Assembly: GCA_033026295.1 (NCBI GenBank)
Contig: CM065169.1
Span: 4,970,932-5,034,931, forward strand
Direction of reading: 5' to 3'
DNA from: Channa striata
Taxonomy: Eukaryota > Chordata > Actinopteri > Anabantiformes > Channidae
Length of the DNA stretch: 64,000 nt
Both the position numbers and the translations under genes were made by a program. Within the stretch, counting starts at the first letter, position 1. Every line of letters begins with the position of its first letter. Below are positions 39,045 to 52,661 of the stretch, in pieces. Below the pieces are notes generated by a model. It saw only the letters and a program-made list of their open reading frames with translations. It had not been told where the DNA came from and made no database searches.

Positions 39045-39660
39045 ATGGCTTCTAGCACGGTCCTAGCACTGCTTTCTTCTGGATAGAGATCTCAGATGTT
39101 GTTCTTAGAACCTGCTGGAGCCACTCTCCTAGTTTGGGTGTTACACCCCCCAGTATTCCTATCACCACAGGTACCACTTGTGCCTTCACCTTCCACATCC
39201 TTTCTAACTCTTCTTTCAGCCCTTGGTACTCTCGAGCTTCTCGTGTTCCTTCCTGACGTTGCTATCGCTTGGGATCTACCACTACAGCCTTGTTCTCCTG
39301 TGTCTACAACTACTATGTGCCCTGCCTGCTATCATCTTGCACCCTGGTGTTATGTGCTGAATTCGCTCTGCGCCATTTTTGCACAGCCTGCACCAGGGGT
39401 CTTGCCTGGTATGGTAGATCCCATTCTTTACTGATCTTGTACTCAGAGTCTGCTCTTGTGCTGCTAGGATTAGTGCCTCTGTGCTGTCATCCAGTCCAGC
39501 TTTGTCCAGCTGCCGGTGATACATATCGTGCAGGGGTCAGTCCTTCCATGAGGGTTCCTGCTCTTCCTCCCCATGTTTCTCTGGTTTCTGCTGCCTGAGG
39601 TATTCGCTAAGCACTTCATCACTTGGGACCATCTTCTTCAGTAAGAGGGTGGTCAGGTGT
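39045..39660 (-). mobile_element. R4/Rex6-like LINE C-terminal fragment
   Basis: Seen: the minus-strand frame 39524-39282 gives MYHRQLDKAGLDDSTEALIL, AAQEQTLSTRSVKNGIYHTR and QDPWCRLCKNGAERIQHITP followed by GC. This contains a Cys-x2-Cys-x8-His-x4-Cys finger. Further 3' (lower coordinates) broken frames encode a KVKA...VVPVVIG.LGGVTPKLGEW-like stretch. Known: this order, a CCHC finger followed by a restriction-like endonuclease region, fits R2/R4-clade LINEs such as fish Rex6. It is a fragment with stops and a probable internal deletion relative to the copy at 28060-29350. Confidence 0.65.
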
Positions 39661-39792
39661 GTGGTAAGGTCAGTGGTCTTCGAGCTAGTGAGGGGTTGTA
39701 AGGTCGTGTGATTTTAATCTTGCAACTAAATCTGTTCACATTTTCTTTACATTGGGAAAGGCCTTCATCAACTCTATGCCTACAGTATAAAC

Positions 39793-39818
39793 TGTGTGTG
39801 TGTGTGTGTGTGCGTGTG
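39793..39818. repeat. (TG)n microsatellite with one C interruption
   Basis: Seen: TG repeats from 39793 to 39818 interrupted by TGCG near the 3' end. Confidence 0.9.
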
Positions 39819-40729
39819 ATTTATATTGAAACTATGACAGTTAAGCATCCTCTAACTTTTTTGCCCAGGAGCTTTTCTTTAGCTCTCTGCATCTATTAGC
39901 ATTCAGAATGGTTCGTCTCTCACTTTCACACACAACATAGAAGCACAGGGAGAGACTGAGAATGAGAATGAGATAGAAATACATGCTTAACAACTTTCAC
40001 AGCTTAATTCTAAGCACAATGCAGCAGGCAAATCTAGTTCCCAAGGACAGTATGTTTAAAACGCAGTTGATGAAGACTGGAAGAGAGACAAAACGGAAAA
40101 TGTTTGTCTACTCAGAATCAGCCTTTTTGGATACAGAACAGATAACACTGTCATTTTCTGTTGTTCCATGACAAAGTTTCCTGTCACCTTGACCTTTCCT
40201 TTCTCCCCTAAACAAGGAATGTCTTGTTTGTTCTTGCTCTTATTTATTGTCTTGCCTTTCTCACTTGTTTGAGAATTGTGCAAATCATGTCTCTCCTCTT
40301 ATCTTATTTAAACAGGAGAGGAGGCAGCAGACATTTTTTGAAACTTGCCAACACTCTTCTCTATCAGACGTAGCCTGAAAATGTTTAACCTGTCTAGCTC
40401 TGCAGTCTGAATGTGCAGATGTGTGTGTGTGTGACCAGACTGTTCAGATTAGAGTTTGACTGATTCGGGCTTCAGAAAGCTGATAGCAATGTTTTTGAAG
40501 CTCCCAAGAGCTTTTTTTTTGCCACCTTTAAATTTGTTTATTTGCATGCAAAAAACCCCACCCAGAGAATTAACTCTAAACTTTAGAGTTAGCTGTCTCT
40601 GGAAAGACGAGGCAAAAAAACAAAAAAACAGAAAAAAGTGTATAATTTGATCAAGATGATGGTTTAGGGTTCATTAAATCAGATGCAATTTAGTTCAGTA
40701 GTTAATAAAACTATAAAATTGCAAAGTGC

Positions 40730-40868
40730 ATCCATTATCTCAACTACTTATCCTTTTCAGGCTGGAGTCTATCCCAGCTAGTGGCAGGCCAAAACCTGGC
40801 TGCAGCTAGCCAGGATACAAACCCACGACCTCCTGGTTGTGAGGCTAACCACTGTGCTGCCAGTGACA
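40730..40868 (-). repeat. Fish interspersed repeat fragment (minus strand)
   Basis: Seen: TATCCTTTTCAGGCTGGAGT then CTATCCCAGCTAG is the reverse complement of the CTGGGATAGGCTCCAGCCCC...GGATA end at about 52340-52375. The part beyond 40785 (AACCCACGACCTCCTGGTTGTGAGGC) resembles the usual continuation in fish of this repeat. About 140 bp remain. Confidence 0.6.
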
Positions 40869-43172
40869 AATATAACTTTAAACATTTACTCCGTTTGTCT
40901 CCTTTTAAACGTTAAACTCCTGAAAATGCAAAGAAAAAGGGCGAGAGATGTTCTAACATGATGAAGTGGCTTTGCTTGATTTGTCCGTACATAAACCTGC
41001 TCCCACTAACTAAATGTAGCTAAATGTCTATAGACCAGGCCAGGACTCACCTTATTTGCAACACATTAAGTTCAACCCAGTGTTATAAAAATAACTTCTT
41101 ATGCAACTGAACTGCATATACAAATATGTTTTTTTTTCGAAAAATTGAATGAAAATTACAATAAAAAACTCCACACTGCACAAATCAAAATAATTTACAG
41201 AGATACGCTGCAGTGATTTATACTACACAGCATTCACAGCTTGACAGTCAGACACAGCTTTCATATTTAGCACAGAAAAAGTATTGTCTGAGTTAGCTGA
41301 TTATTCGCAGCCTGCTAGCTAGCATTCGCAGTGACGTACTATATTGAGGAAAAACGTTTTGCAGGTGGACATAGTGGTGGATGGTTCAACAAGACAGTAG
41401 ACTGAGGTTCGACCTAAGGTGAAAAGTTTTGCTCTTTAATAGTGATTTTAACACGTGGAAGTACATGAGTGCCGTTGTTACTGTTTGTAGTGTTTTGTTG
41501 TTATGTAAATTATCATATTGTAACCTTAGCCTAGAGTTTTTGTGCCTAGCTGTAACCCTTTTTTTTAATTAATTAATTTATTTGGTGTATATAACATTGT
41601 CTTCATGAAAAGTTATAAAACAGTGACAAGGAAGCTACATTATTTGATGTTGTGGCATGAGACCTGTCGGAAATACATTTATTGAACTTAACTACATTTT
41701 AAATTAGAACATTTCAATTAAGAATAATGATATCTGGAAGTTCTGACAATAAAAACTATAGATTTTAAGTTAAATTCCATATATAAATATAAAGCCTTTT
41801 TATTTGTGGCATATTAGGCTAATATGCCTAATATGGAATAAAACTTTCCCCATTTCTAAGTTTGCGCTTACTTCTTGCTCTTTTGACTTTCTTTGTCTGT
41901 GGTTTATTTGGCTCAGTTGTTATTTTCTCGCACACACACTCCCGCAAGGCTCTGTGCTTCAGTTGTAAACATGTCACCTTTTTTTTTTTTGACATGTTTT
42001 ATTTTTTCTCACTTGAAAACTATAAAGACATTGAAATGCTAAAACAGGGTTTTCCAGGGAGAGGTGAAGAAGTGTTTACCTCAGTGAGTGTTACCTTCCT
42101 TGTTCCTCGTCCCCCCTTTTCTTGTCCACTACTACAGCTACAGTGCCCCTGGGTGCCAGTCGCTCTCTGCACTGCTGGTTGTGAAGACATTAATTCTTGA
42201 TTAGAGTTCATGCATTCGCCTTCTCTGATTTGCTCTGTGGAGTGAGAAATCACTTTCTCAATGAGAATAATTGAACACGGGCAGGGGGGTACCAGCTCAT
42301 TACCCCCAAATCACATGGAGCAGGGGCACCTTAGCTGAAGACAATAATGATTTCAGGGAATAAGCGGGGTCATCAGAATGGAGCCAACTGGTTTGGTCTG
42401 CACAGAGCAAAGCTGAGAGAGAGATGCACACTTTTAAACACCCTGTTTTTTAGGATGAGATCATCGTCTGCTCATCCTCGCGTATTTCCAATGGAATCAA
42501 TTTACATTTCGTTGATGGGGCAGTGTTTGGCCTGCAGAGGGATGTTCTGAGTAGCATGAAGGAGAAGCACAGGCAATATTCTGGCAAGGTGTTTCTGTTG
42601 TAAATAAATTACACTGTGATTCACAGCCAGCCTGATGTCTTCCACTAATGGATCATCATCACCCAAACAAAAATATACATGCTAATGGAAAGATTTCTGC
42701 CAGTGCTGCTGCTTCGAGTTTAAACTCTTCTCTTCCTGTCAGGGAAGCACACAATGGACTTGTGTGATTGACAGGCCCTAGTTTCTCACAGTGCAAAGTC
42801 ACTCACTTCTATTTAGTTGATTTCTTTCTACTTTGTCATCCTTTTTTTCTCACTCTTTTTTATTATGCAACACATTTACTTTACACAGAGTGCCAAATGA
42901 GTTCACTCTCCCACAATGAGCCCTATTGTCACAATAGGCTTTTCTCACTGTTTTATAGGTCCTGTTAGGGGGCAGGGCTTTAAGTTCCCCATCTTAGATG
43001 AATAGGAGTTTTATTTGCGCCAGCCTGAAAACAAAAGCAGTCACAGCTGGATGCCAGTGTGGTGGAAAAAGGAATGGCTAGTGTGCTTCTGTACTTGTGT
43101 CTCATTTATGTCCAGTTTAACATTAACATTCAGTGAAAGACATTTGCCACTAAAACAATGGCATTGAATTGC

Positions 43173-43200
43173 TTATTTTATTATTTTATTTTATTTTATT
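43173..43200. repeat. (TTTTA)n-like low-complexity tract
   Basis: Seen: repeated ATTTT units with one shorter unit, AT-only composition. Confidence 0.85.
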
Positions 43201-46200
43201 CTTTTATGTTATTTCTTATTATTGCTTACTTGGTACTTTTGTGTCCATTAACTGTTGGTTTTTTTGGTAAATTGTCCTTTAATATCATCTACTACTCCAT
43301 CATATTTCTGCAGGTTAATGTGAATAACTAAAAACATCACTAAGCACAGATGCTTGCATGGTTCACTGTCATACAATAGGGAAAACATTTAAAGGCTTTA
43401 AATTTGCTTCAGATACTGTAAATATAAGCACATGAAACACACTTCAATAAGGATGAACAATGGTATGATTAATACACAAAATATACTTAATAGGGTTTCT
43501 GGCATTGACCCTGTTGATTAGAATGAATAGGTGTGGAACAGCTTGGATGACAACCAATCCCAGAAAAGCTTGACAGGGCCTTGACACTGTTGGTGGTGGG
43601 GTGGTGTAGGGGTGAAGCTGTAATAATGTCTGCCAACAATGACTGCAAAAACAAACAGGGAGAGGTGGCTTAAATGTTCTCAGGCTAGATGATGATTGGC
43701 TGAGACTTCGGCCCAAATTATTAGATAGTAATAAAGAGAAAGAGCCTTAACTTAATGTGATAATGAGACGAGATGGTTAGCAGGTGTTTTACTGCTTGAA
43801 ATTGTGCTAAAAGCTTCAATTAAATCAGCAAAGCAATTATGATGAATGCACAAATTTAATTTAGTAGAGATTTTGTCTGATGGACCCCGTCGATTAGGAC
43901 GGATGGGAATGAAGCACTGTAAATAACAGTGAGGAGAAAAATTCACCCTAAACTCAATAACTTTGTACTTATTTTGAAGCATTATACTGAAATTTTGTTT
44001 ATTCGATGCATAGATTACACACAATAGTAACAATGCAAACGTCAAAAGGAAGCAATTGGTTCTGTGAGACAGACAATATAAAAACGGGTTGATGAACTTG
44101 TTGCATAGAATAGCGCTCCTGCTGAGCTCCATCACAACATACTCAGAGATTTCCACATACATTCATGGTTTCTACCAGAACCCTGCTGACAGCCTTTTCC
44201 ATTTAGTAAATGGTGAAACAGAGGAAAATGATTAGTTTGTCCAGGTTTCGTTAGTGTGTGTTGGGAAGTAAGACTCCTGCTTGTGATTGGGTAAAATATG
44301 AATAGATACTTTAAAATGTATGTATGTACGCTCTGTGTGTGGTTTCCCCTTTGAAGGTGTGTTTCTACACATACACTGAACTATCAGTGCTTCTTTCTGT
44401 CTTGTTTGTTTTGATGCTGATGATTTCCCTGTGCTCTCATGTCATCAGTGACTGCAATCACTTGTCGTATTTAGTGGGTAAATGATCATTAACTCTAATC
44501 AATATCTTGGGTAATCGTTGCACTTAAAGCTATACAAATAAACACATACAAACCAAATAGCTTTTTTATACCAAAAATATGTATAACAATAATTATATTT
44601 AAAAGGGTTTTATATTTTTTAAGAAACAGAAACATGTCCAATATCCTCTTGTCTGTCCATCCCCATCCATCTTACTCCCCTTTCCATTTTTCTCCCACAT
44701 TTTCCACTGAAGCGCACTGACCGGCTGCACGGCTCACCCCACCTCCCTGAGTATGCCTGATTGCCGTGGCAGTGCTGGAGTCTTTTGGGACCTCTCTTCA
44801 TTACCAGCCCCTCATTTCCACATGGCCCTCTTCATTTAGCCCTGACTGAGAGCAAAGACTCGGCCAAATGGCTTTCTGTCTCCCCCTTATCCAAGAATTT
44901 CAGCTTCCAATTAAAACAAAATGGAAAGCACCCCCCACCTCGTCCGCAATGCTCCCATGATGCTACAGATGAAGCCCCCCCACCCCCACCTGCTCAAACA
45001 AGGGAGCAAAGAAGCACTGATCTGCAGAGTGCTCACCCTCTGTAATAACCTCTGCAATGTTTACCAAAGCTTTACTTTCCACTAAATTATTCATAGTTCA
45101 ACACCGTCCACCTTCACATTCTCTTCATCATTCTTCATTGTTCATGTTCAGTGAATTTAGGGTTTAAGGTCAGTGTGTTCAAATATTCTAGAAGATGGAC
45201 AGGATTTTTCTGTGAGGGACAGCTCTCCACATCTTACCCCAGTGCTGCCATTAATACTGGCACAAACTGTTGTACTTCATAGTTCAGATGGCAGCTTGTC
45301 AGTGCAGGGAGTCTAGGTTATTGGCAGGCTCAGTGCTACTCAATAAGTCAGTGTAATTCTGACTTGCACAACAGCAAAGGTGGCTAATAAAAATAATAAA
45401 AAAAAGGAAAATGTACTTACTAACAATACAGATCCAAACCATGGGTGCTCTCATTGAAATTCTAAGAGCCGCTATTATTTCAAGGGGGGTAACATTTGCT
45501 CACTGACCTTCACGGTTTGAAAGATGGATTAAATGTTCTGAGCAGTGGAAAGCAGACTGTCCTCCCACTTAATAAGCTCAAAATGATGATTAATCTGTGA
45601 AAAGCACCACAGAGCTTCTATTAATGCATGGGTAAAGACCCAAGATTCAGCTGGGACCGTCTGCTCAGCAGGGCTGTGCACTCAATCGCCAGGATTATCC
45701 ATTCAGAATCACCTCCCTTCACGTAAGCCAGGTGTCTGGAAAGTCATAATATCTCTTTTAAACATTTTTTCTTATGCACCTGAAACTATAAATCTGCTTT
45801 AAACACCTCTTTTGAAGTGCTGTTCTAATGCAAAGCACTTCCACTGTATTCAGTCAGCTTTATTCACAATACTTAAGAGTGAAGATTCCTGTGGACAAAA
45901 GCAAGTGACGAGAACTCAATTCACTGTAATACCTACTCGTTGGAACTTGAGTCTCTCTAGTACAAAACTTGTCTTCTCCAATTGTGGCTGGTTATTGATG
46001 AGGTTTGGAAAAAGTCTTAGCCTTCTCTGTCAGGTTTGGGCTTGTATTATTGACCTGGTGATTGATTTCAGCTCTCAAAATTAGCCAGCCTAATTTAATT
46101 AATGCCTAATTGAATTTAAGTACAATTTAACAATAAAGTGGGCAAAGGGAGCTGTGTCATTGATAGATCAGTGCAGGGATAATACAAAACAGGCCCTGGC

Positions 46201-46740
46201 AAATGTATTCCAAATCCAGCAGGTCTACCACCGGCAAGGAGACTGTAGGAGGGAGACAAAGAGGGAGAGAGAGAGAGAGAAAAGACTTTGTTCTAACAGA
46301 TGTATGTCTCTCAGCCCCGCCCCTCTGCATCTCGCTGCTCCCTGTCCTGATGTGGACAAATGCTGCCTCATATCTCGGATCCAATTTGCTTAACAACATT
46401 AAGAACCGGTCTGTCTTGGTAATTAGCTTCAAGTATATCAACCCCCAAACATTTATGAGCCAGAACTACATTTTTATGCTTGAAACCCTACAGATTTAAA
46501 TGCTAGAGATTTTAAACATAAATGTAGTGATGTGGACATTACCAAGAACATGTGTTGTCTAATTCACAATGATGTTACAAATAATCAATAGAAATTTATA
46601 GCAGGATGTCTCCACTGAGGCTAACACAGTTATTCAGCACTAATTTGTGTTCTTAGCATATTTTGATTTAGAGGAAAGAAAAAAATATAAAGAAAAAAAC
46701 CTTAGGAAGCTTAGGAAGACAGTGATCTCCCATATAAAAG

Positions 46741-46838
46741 GCTCCCAAACAACAGTACAATATCCAGTTTGTCTGATTACAGCCTTAAACTCTGATGAAA
46801 AAAAATCTTTCTCTAACTTAAACCAAACTGCCCATGTT
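46741..46838 (+). repeat. Interspersed repeat copy, inverted partner of 48538-48642
   Basis: Seen: starts GCTCCCAAACAACAGTACAA and ends AACCAAACTGCCCATGTT. It is the reverse complement of 48538-48642 with few substitutions and about 7 bases of length difference in A/T-rich spots. Sequence on to about 47215, including a GGTTAGGGTTACAC stretch, may belong to the same repeat, but the partner does not extend there. Confidence 0.75.
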
Positions 46839-48537
46839 AAGTGCCACTTTCACATTAGTTTTGGACTCTAAACACTCAAATTTGCAGGATATGAAATGTG
46901 TAAACAGAGCAATTTGGTTAGTTTTAGGCACAAAAACATCAGGGGTAGGTTAGGGTTACACAATAAATTCAGATGTTAGGGTCAGTAAAACAGTTGTGGT
47001 CTGCCTTGAAAATTAATACCTTGTTAATGTCATATGATGAAAAGTTGTCTTGCACAGGACTCAAACCCGACTATCTTGTGTAAAAGTCCTGTGTTTTGTA
47101 GACCGAAGACTGAAAGACTGTAAACAATGTTCTGTAGTTTGTCACTAGTTTCTAGACTAGTTGTCACCAAGATGTAAAATGATACAAATGACATACCTTC
47201 AGCAGGACACAAGAGGACAGTCTATTATATATTAAATATTAAACTTCAGGTTAATTCATGTTTTTAAGGAATCAGAGGAACTCTGCTTTTTAAGCTGAAA
47301 GAAGGTGAAACAATTTTCCGTGCCAATATAAAAAACACTCATTACAATAATAATAACATTGTAATTTTGGAAATTAGTTTTAATTTAAAAAAGGATGTTG
47401 AGGGCTAGTCCCACTCCTCACAGTCTTTTATTTAACTCTCTCTCTCTTCATTTCTGAAAGGAATAAAACTTCTGATCAGGAATGCAAGTACTCTTGTTTG
47501 AGCGAGGCTGGAGCCCATGGGTGCAGGGCGTGATAAATGAAAGATAAGAGATGTCCCCATCAAAGCACATGCCCTACCGTTTCTTTTGGCACACATCACT
47601 GTACCTCTTTACAATATTTCTGTCTCTCTCTCTGTCACTTACAGACACATAAACATACAAAACAAGAGAAAACAGACTAATTTTTTTGCTTTGAGAAACA
47701 AATTAAAGATGCAGTGAAATAAAGCTTGGTTTAGTATGTATGTTCTGAACTGTGTTGTCTGGGATTAACAGTTTTCAAGTTAATGTTAGCTTACATCATC
47801 AGCTGACGCAATAAGTATCAGGAAAGCTGCTTTGGCCTCTCTGCTGACACCCATTAAGTACCATTTGGAGAGCTTCTGGGTAGGATGAAGGTCATTATGA
47901 CTCTTTCATCGTCCACTATTAACTATTTAACTTATCACCAACCCATCTGTAGTTTCCTTTTATGCAAAACATAAATGTAAATAAATGTCTCATAATCCGA
48001 GTGATTGTGACATATTAGTTGTTTTAATGGCACAGCAGTCTGCAGACAGTCCAAGTGGCTGACGGGCAATGAAGAGTTAAGGGTGGTGGAAAGGATGGGA
48101 CTAGGTCACTGGGTGCAAGAGTCATGTCCAATCTAATCACAAAGGCCATTTTGGGGCCTAAATTGGTCCTAATGGCAGTTTTCTCTGAGGAGATGGATAT
48201 TATGGTACAAGACCTTCTGTAACATGAAGAATGATCCAATTCTGACACAGACATAACCAGGATATGTTATCCATCAGCAGCTGGTGATGGCTTTCATTCA
48301 TTTTTCCACAGTGTCTCTCAATATATATGTTCCTCTGCAAGTAAACTGCAAACATAATTACATATTCATAGGGAATATCATGGAGTTAATGGATTAGCTT
48401 CTGATGAGACTTATATTGTGTAAGAATGCAGCAGTAGATTCATTAGCAGTCAGTGAATCTCAAGAAAGTGGTTGTGACATTGTCATACTACAGACATACA
48501 TTTGACTCCAGAATCCCAAGTATGGTCACGTATGGAC

Positions 48538-48642
48538 AACATGGGCAGTTTGGTTTAAGTTAGAGAAAGATTGTTTTTCTTTTTCATCAGAGTTTAAGGC
48601 TGTAATCAGAACAAACTGGATATTGTACTGTTGTTTGGGAGC
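48538..48642 (-). repeat. Interspersed repeat copy, inverted partner of 46741-46838
   Basis: Seen: AACATGGGCAGTTTGGTTTA through ACAGTTGTTTGGGAGC-like end (48538-48642) is the minus-strand counterpart of 46741-46838. The copies lie about 1.7 kb apart and could pair in the pre-mRNA. Class unknown; no coding content. Confidence 0.75.
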
Positions 48643-50243
48643 ATTTTACTGATATTGTTTTATATGTAATATGTACTACATTTTGTTAACAGAAATTGTA
48701 GTCAGGTTGTAATTACTTTCCTCTCCAAAATATGCTTTCATAGCTGTGTAGAAACACAATTTAGGACACATGGTTGGTATTTTGGTGGACACTAGTTGGG
48801 ATCATGTGGTGTTCATATTTTGTCAAAAACAAATCATTGTGTCAAGTTCTATAAAGCTTCTGAAGAAAAAAATAATTTTCAGATTCTGGTCAAAATAGAA
48901 AAGTATTGATAATTGCTTTGTAAGGTCAAAGGAATGCTAATAGGACTATTAAGAGTTATTACCCACAGCTTGTCTTTGTATGTCAATGCCATTGTGCAAC
49001 GCAGCGCTCCTGTAATGTCCTGTTCAGTCTTGTCTGTTGAACTGCATTAACTGCAGGTAATAAGGGTACAATTATGGTTCCTTAACCTTTTGTGAAAGAG
49101 AGGAAAAGACTGCCTTACCCTCAAAGTTGCTAAAAGTAGATTCTTTTCACATGTTAAAACTGTTTGTTGCCTTTGGCTGAATTCATACTTCTCATAAGGG
49201 GCTTTGCAAAGTTTCTTAGTTTTAGCTGGCTACAAATGCACTGTACTTGCCTCAACTGCCACACTGAATGCTGAGCTCAAATAGCTTTTCTTTTATTTCA
49301 CATACCACACATATTTTTGTGAATTCATTTCCTGTTTTTTGACCTTCATTGTGCACACAAAGCCCATTTTAAAATATGAGTGACTGTGTCTAACAGTGCG
49401 GCCTGTTTCAGACATGAAGCTGTCACACAGCCTTTAAAAAAGGGCAGTGGCCAGTAACATACAGTTACATACGGTTAACAACTCCAACCTTTGACCCTGT
49501 CACCGTTAAGCCCTTTATGCCAGAGGTGGACACAGGAGGGAACCCGTTCCCCTGTTTTGCCTACATGCTGTACTTGCCATATGACGTGACAAACATGTAC
49601 CTTACAGTAGGTCTCCTTTAAGACAGTGATTGATGGAGAAGGACAGCTTCTCAACACACACCCTTTGCCCGAACCCTCAGGCTCTGGTTTTCAATGTGTA
49701 TAACTGTATTGTGTGGCTGTGTGTACAGTATTTGCCCTTCTGAGAAGACAGCTGCTCCTCCCTCTCCTCCTCTCTCTTCTTGTTACCCTCACAGTTTTCT
49801 GCTCCGTCCATTTGAGGATAACAACGCTTTGCACTTCCCCCCTCACTTTCTCTGTCTTTATTGTCTTTCTCTCACACTCTTTTACGATTCTCAATAATCT
49901 AATGCTGCAGCTGTCTGATAGCCAAGTCTCTAACCCTCGCATTTTATTCCTGTCATTGTCAAAGTGACTGGTGTATATTTTGGCCACAGATCAGACCTCT
50001 GAGTCCTCTCTTCTGCATGGGTGGAAATAAGAGAGAAAGAAGGAACGAGGGAAGCAGAGGGACAATATGAAAACCCTACGGGTTTCTCCACTCTTCTGGT
50101 CACCAGGGATCAACAGGGTGCTAAAAACACTCAGGGGATGCATAAATGGAGGGTTTTTCAGTAGAAGGGGGAGGAGAGATTCAGAGGGACCAGCAGACAA
50201 AGAAAGAAAGAAGAGAGTGGGAGTGATGGGGCACAGTAAGATT

Positions 50244-50270
50244 GATATATATATATATATATATATATTA
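50244..50270. repeat. (AT)n microsatellite
   Basis: Seen: GATATATAT... AT dinucleotides to 50270, self-complementary and hairpin-prone. Confidence 0.9.
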
Positions 50271-52164
50271 TATAGACTGTGACTCTCCCCTGCTATCACT
50301 CAGAACTTGGCTTTACCACAGACTATAAGTGGGTTGTCGGCAAATATAAAGGGAGTTGGCTTCTTCTTTCACCCCTGGCCTCAAGGAGACACTGACCCCT
50401 GTAATACAGTCTCAACATTCAGCCAGTCTGTTAGAAGGGAGCCACTATTCTTAATGACTACTCTGCATGAAATGTCAGCCCTAACAAGTCATTACCTATG
50501 CAATTTCTTCTTAATAGTGGCATTTGTTACACACACTTTGTTAAGACTGTGAAACAACGAAGAGGCTGTAGTTGGGTGGATATGTTAATTTTGACTCTGA
50601 CAAAACAACAATGGCTAGTTAAACACTGCCTTGTCAGTCCTGTTTCAAGTGTCAATCATGTGTTTCTGTTAAAAGTTGGAAGTGACAGGCAGTTAAAGTG
50701 TGTTTGTGTTCAAATATGAGAATGCACCCGCTACCCTTGTCTGAGGAAAAGCGATCCTTACACAGAGAAACATTAGTGAAGCACTAACAGCTACAGTGGC
50801 GTAACATGGGCCTTTATTTTGTTTCCAGTTTATAACTCAAAGGTGCAACACTTCAAATTACAAAGTCTTGCAAAGCAGGAAAATGATTCACAGATGTCCT
50901 TGGAAGGAAAGTCAGTACGTGAGTCACGGTTGTGTAATGTTGATCACTGCACTTGTATTAAAGACAAAACACAGTAATTGCTTTCTTTAATAAAGCAAAT
51001 CTTCATTCATGAGTTTTATTTAAAGGCTATCTGACTGTGTATATATTTTCCTTATTATTTACCTGTTCATTTGCTCGTCCCTTCTCAGCTCAATATCTCA
51101 CTTTTTAATTATACTTTGCATTTTGCTAAAAGTGGAAAGGAGGTGCAATCATGTCACAACCACCTGTCACCTACAGGAACAGATTAACAGACAGGAGACT
51201 GAAGCTGAGAGCCACTGTTACTCAGTTAATTACATGCCACTTTTATTGTCACTTTGCACAGGAACTTGTTCCTACAAGTTATGTTGCATAGCAACATATG
51301 TTCCTATGCAACTAAACTGCAACCGTTATCATGTTCTTATAGGGAATTTAATCAGTGGTGGCTTATGTATCAAAGCAGCACCCAATACTCAGATCTTACA
51401 TTTCTTCATGTTCAAATGAATTTATTTCTTCTTTATTAATAGATTCTCACAGGTGACCAAGTCCTTTGTGCAGAGCTTATATATTTATAAATCAAATGCA
51501 GTCAAACCACCTGGGGAAGTTTGTAAATGGCTTTGTGAATAACAGGCCCCATGAGCCATCCAGGACCTCAAATGACATGTAATTAAAGGCGGGTGTGACT
51601 GGTTGACTGACTCATTTTAATACAGGCCAGTTAAAGTGGGGAAGCAGACAGGTAGGGTGAGCTGAGGTCTCCAAAGGTAGACTGCTGATGAAATTTTCAT
51701 GTCCCCATCTCTCCTTATCCCCCAACTATAGTAAATAAATAGGGGGCAGAGTTTCTCTGCGCCATGCCACTCTGTCACCAAAGATATCCCATTCGCTGAA
51801 AAGGCTAGAATGTATTTCCATACAGAAATCGGAAAAAGACTTATTTAAATGTGCTTGACATTTCAGTAAAGGGAGAAAAAGAGGAAAGTGAGTGGTGAGG
51901 GCGGGGAATAGCAGAGGCAAACAAAGTGTTTCAGCAGACCCTCCCAAGGAGGCAATGTGCTGTATAGATGCAGACATGCTCTCCCACACACACACACAGG
52001 ATTAGTAGGTACTAACAAAAATCAAAGCAAACATTAATTATCTTATCCTTTTTAAGATAAAGGAAGTGTGACTTTCATTGTGCTTCAGCCTCTCTTGCTA
52101 CTTTGTTTACTTTCTGTTAGCAACCTTTAACAAATAATGATTAGCTGACAGTGAACCTGGACAA

Positions 52165-52410
52165 CCTGTGGTGGAGTGGATTGCTCTGCAGCCGAAGCTA
52201 GAAAGTCGAACCCGTCCAACTGTGGCAGTTCTGTTTGGAGTTTGCACTTTCTCCCCTTTCCTCCTGGTTTCCTCCCACAGTCAAAAGACACGCATGTTAT
52301 GTTAACTGCAGACTCTCTGTGTTGGCTCCGATCGGCTGCTGGGATAGGCTCCAGCCCCCGCGACCCTTAAGAGGATAGACGTTTACAGATAACAGATGGA
52401 TGGATGAAAA
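52165..52410 (+). repeat. Fish interspersed repeat (TTTGGAGTTTGCAC...GATGGATGGATG)
   Basis: Seen: CTGTTTGGAGTTTGCACTTT, GGTTTCCTCCCACAGTCAAA, GGCTGCTGGGATAGGCTCCA and CCCCCGCGACCC, then a GATGGATGGATG-type tail. This is the most complete of the copies in the window (others at 15835 and 40730). Confidence 0.7.
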
Positions 52411-52661
52411 TGAACCCTGTGTTATTGTATATATCTCTAACCAACTCTACATGCAGCCTGTCATCAGACTTGTGAGTGCTTGCTCTGTCTGTACCACCCC
52501 CATAAACGGAGCTCAGATAAAGATTTTATCTTCCATTAGGAACAACGTGAAGCTGCTGTCTCATCCCAGAGCCTAGTTAAGTCCTCACATGTCTGCCTTA
52601 CCCGTAAAAACCACTGCCTCCTGGCCCGTCTGTCTAATGGCCCTGAAAGAAGATGACTAAA

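Noticed and set aside
43444..44162. Minus-strand frames of 90 and 136 codons as an antisense gene
   Set aside because: No domain, no plausible start or splice context, low-complexity composition; length is within what chance gives in 64 kb.
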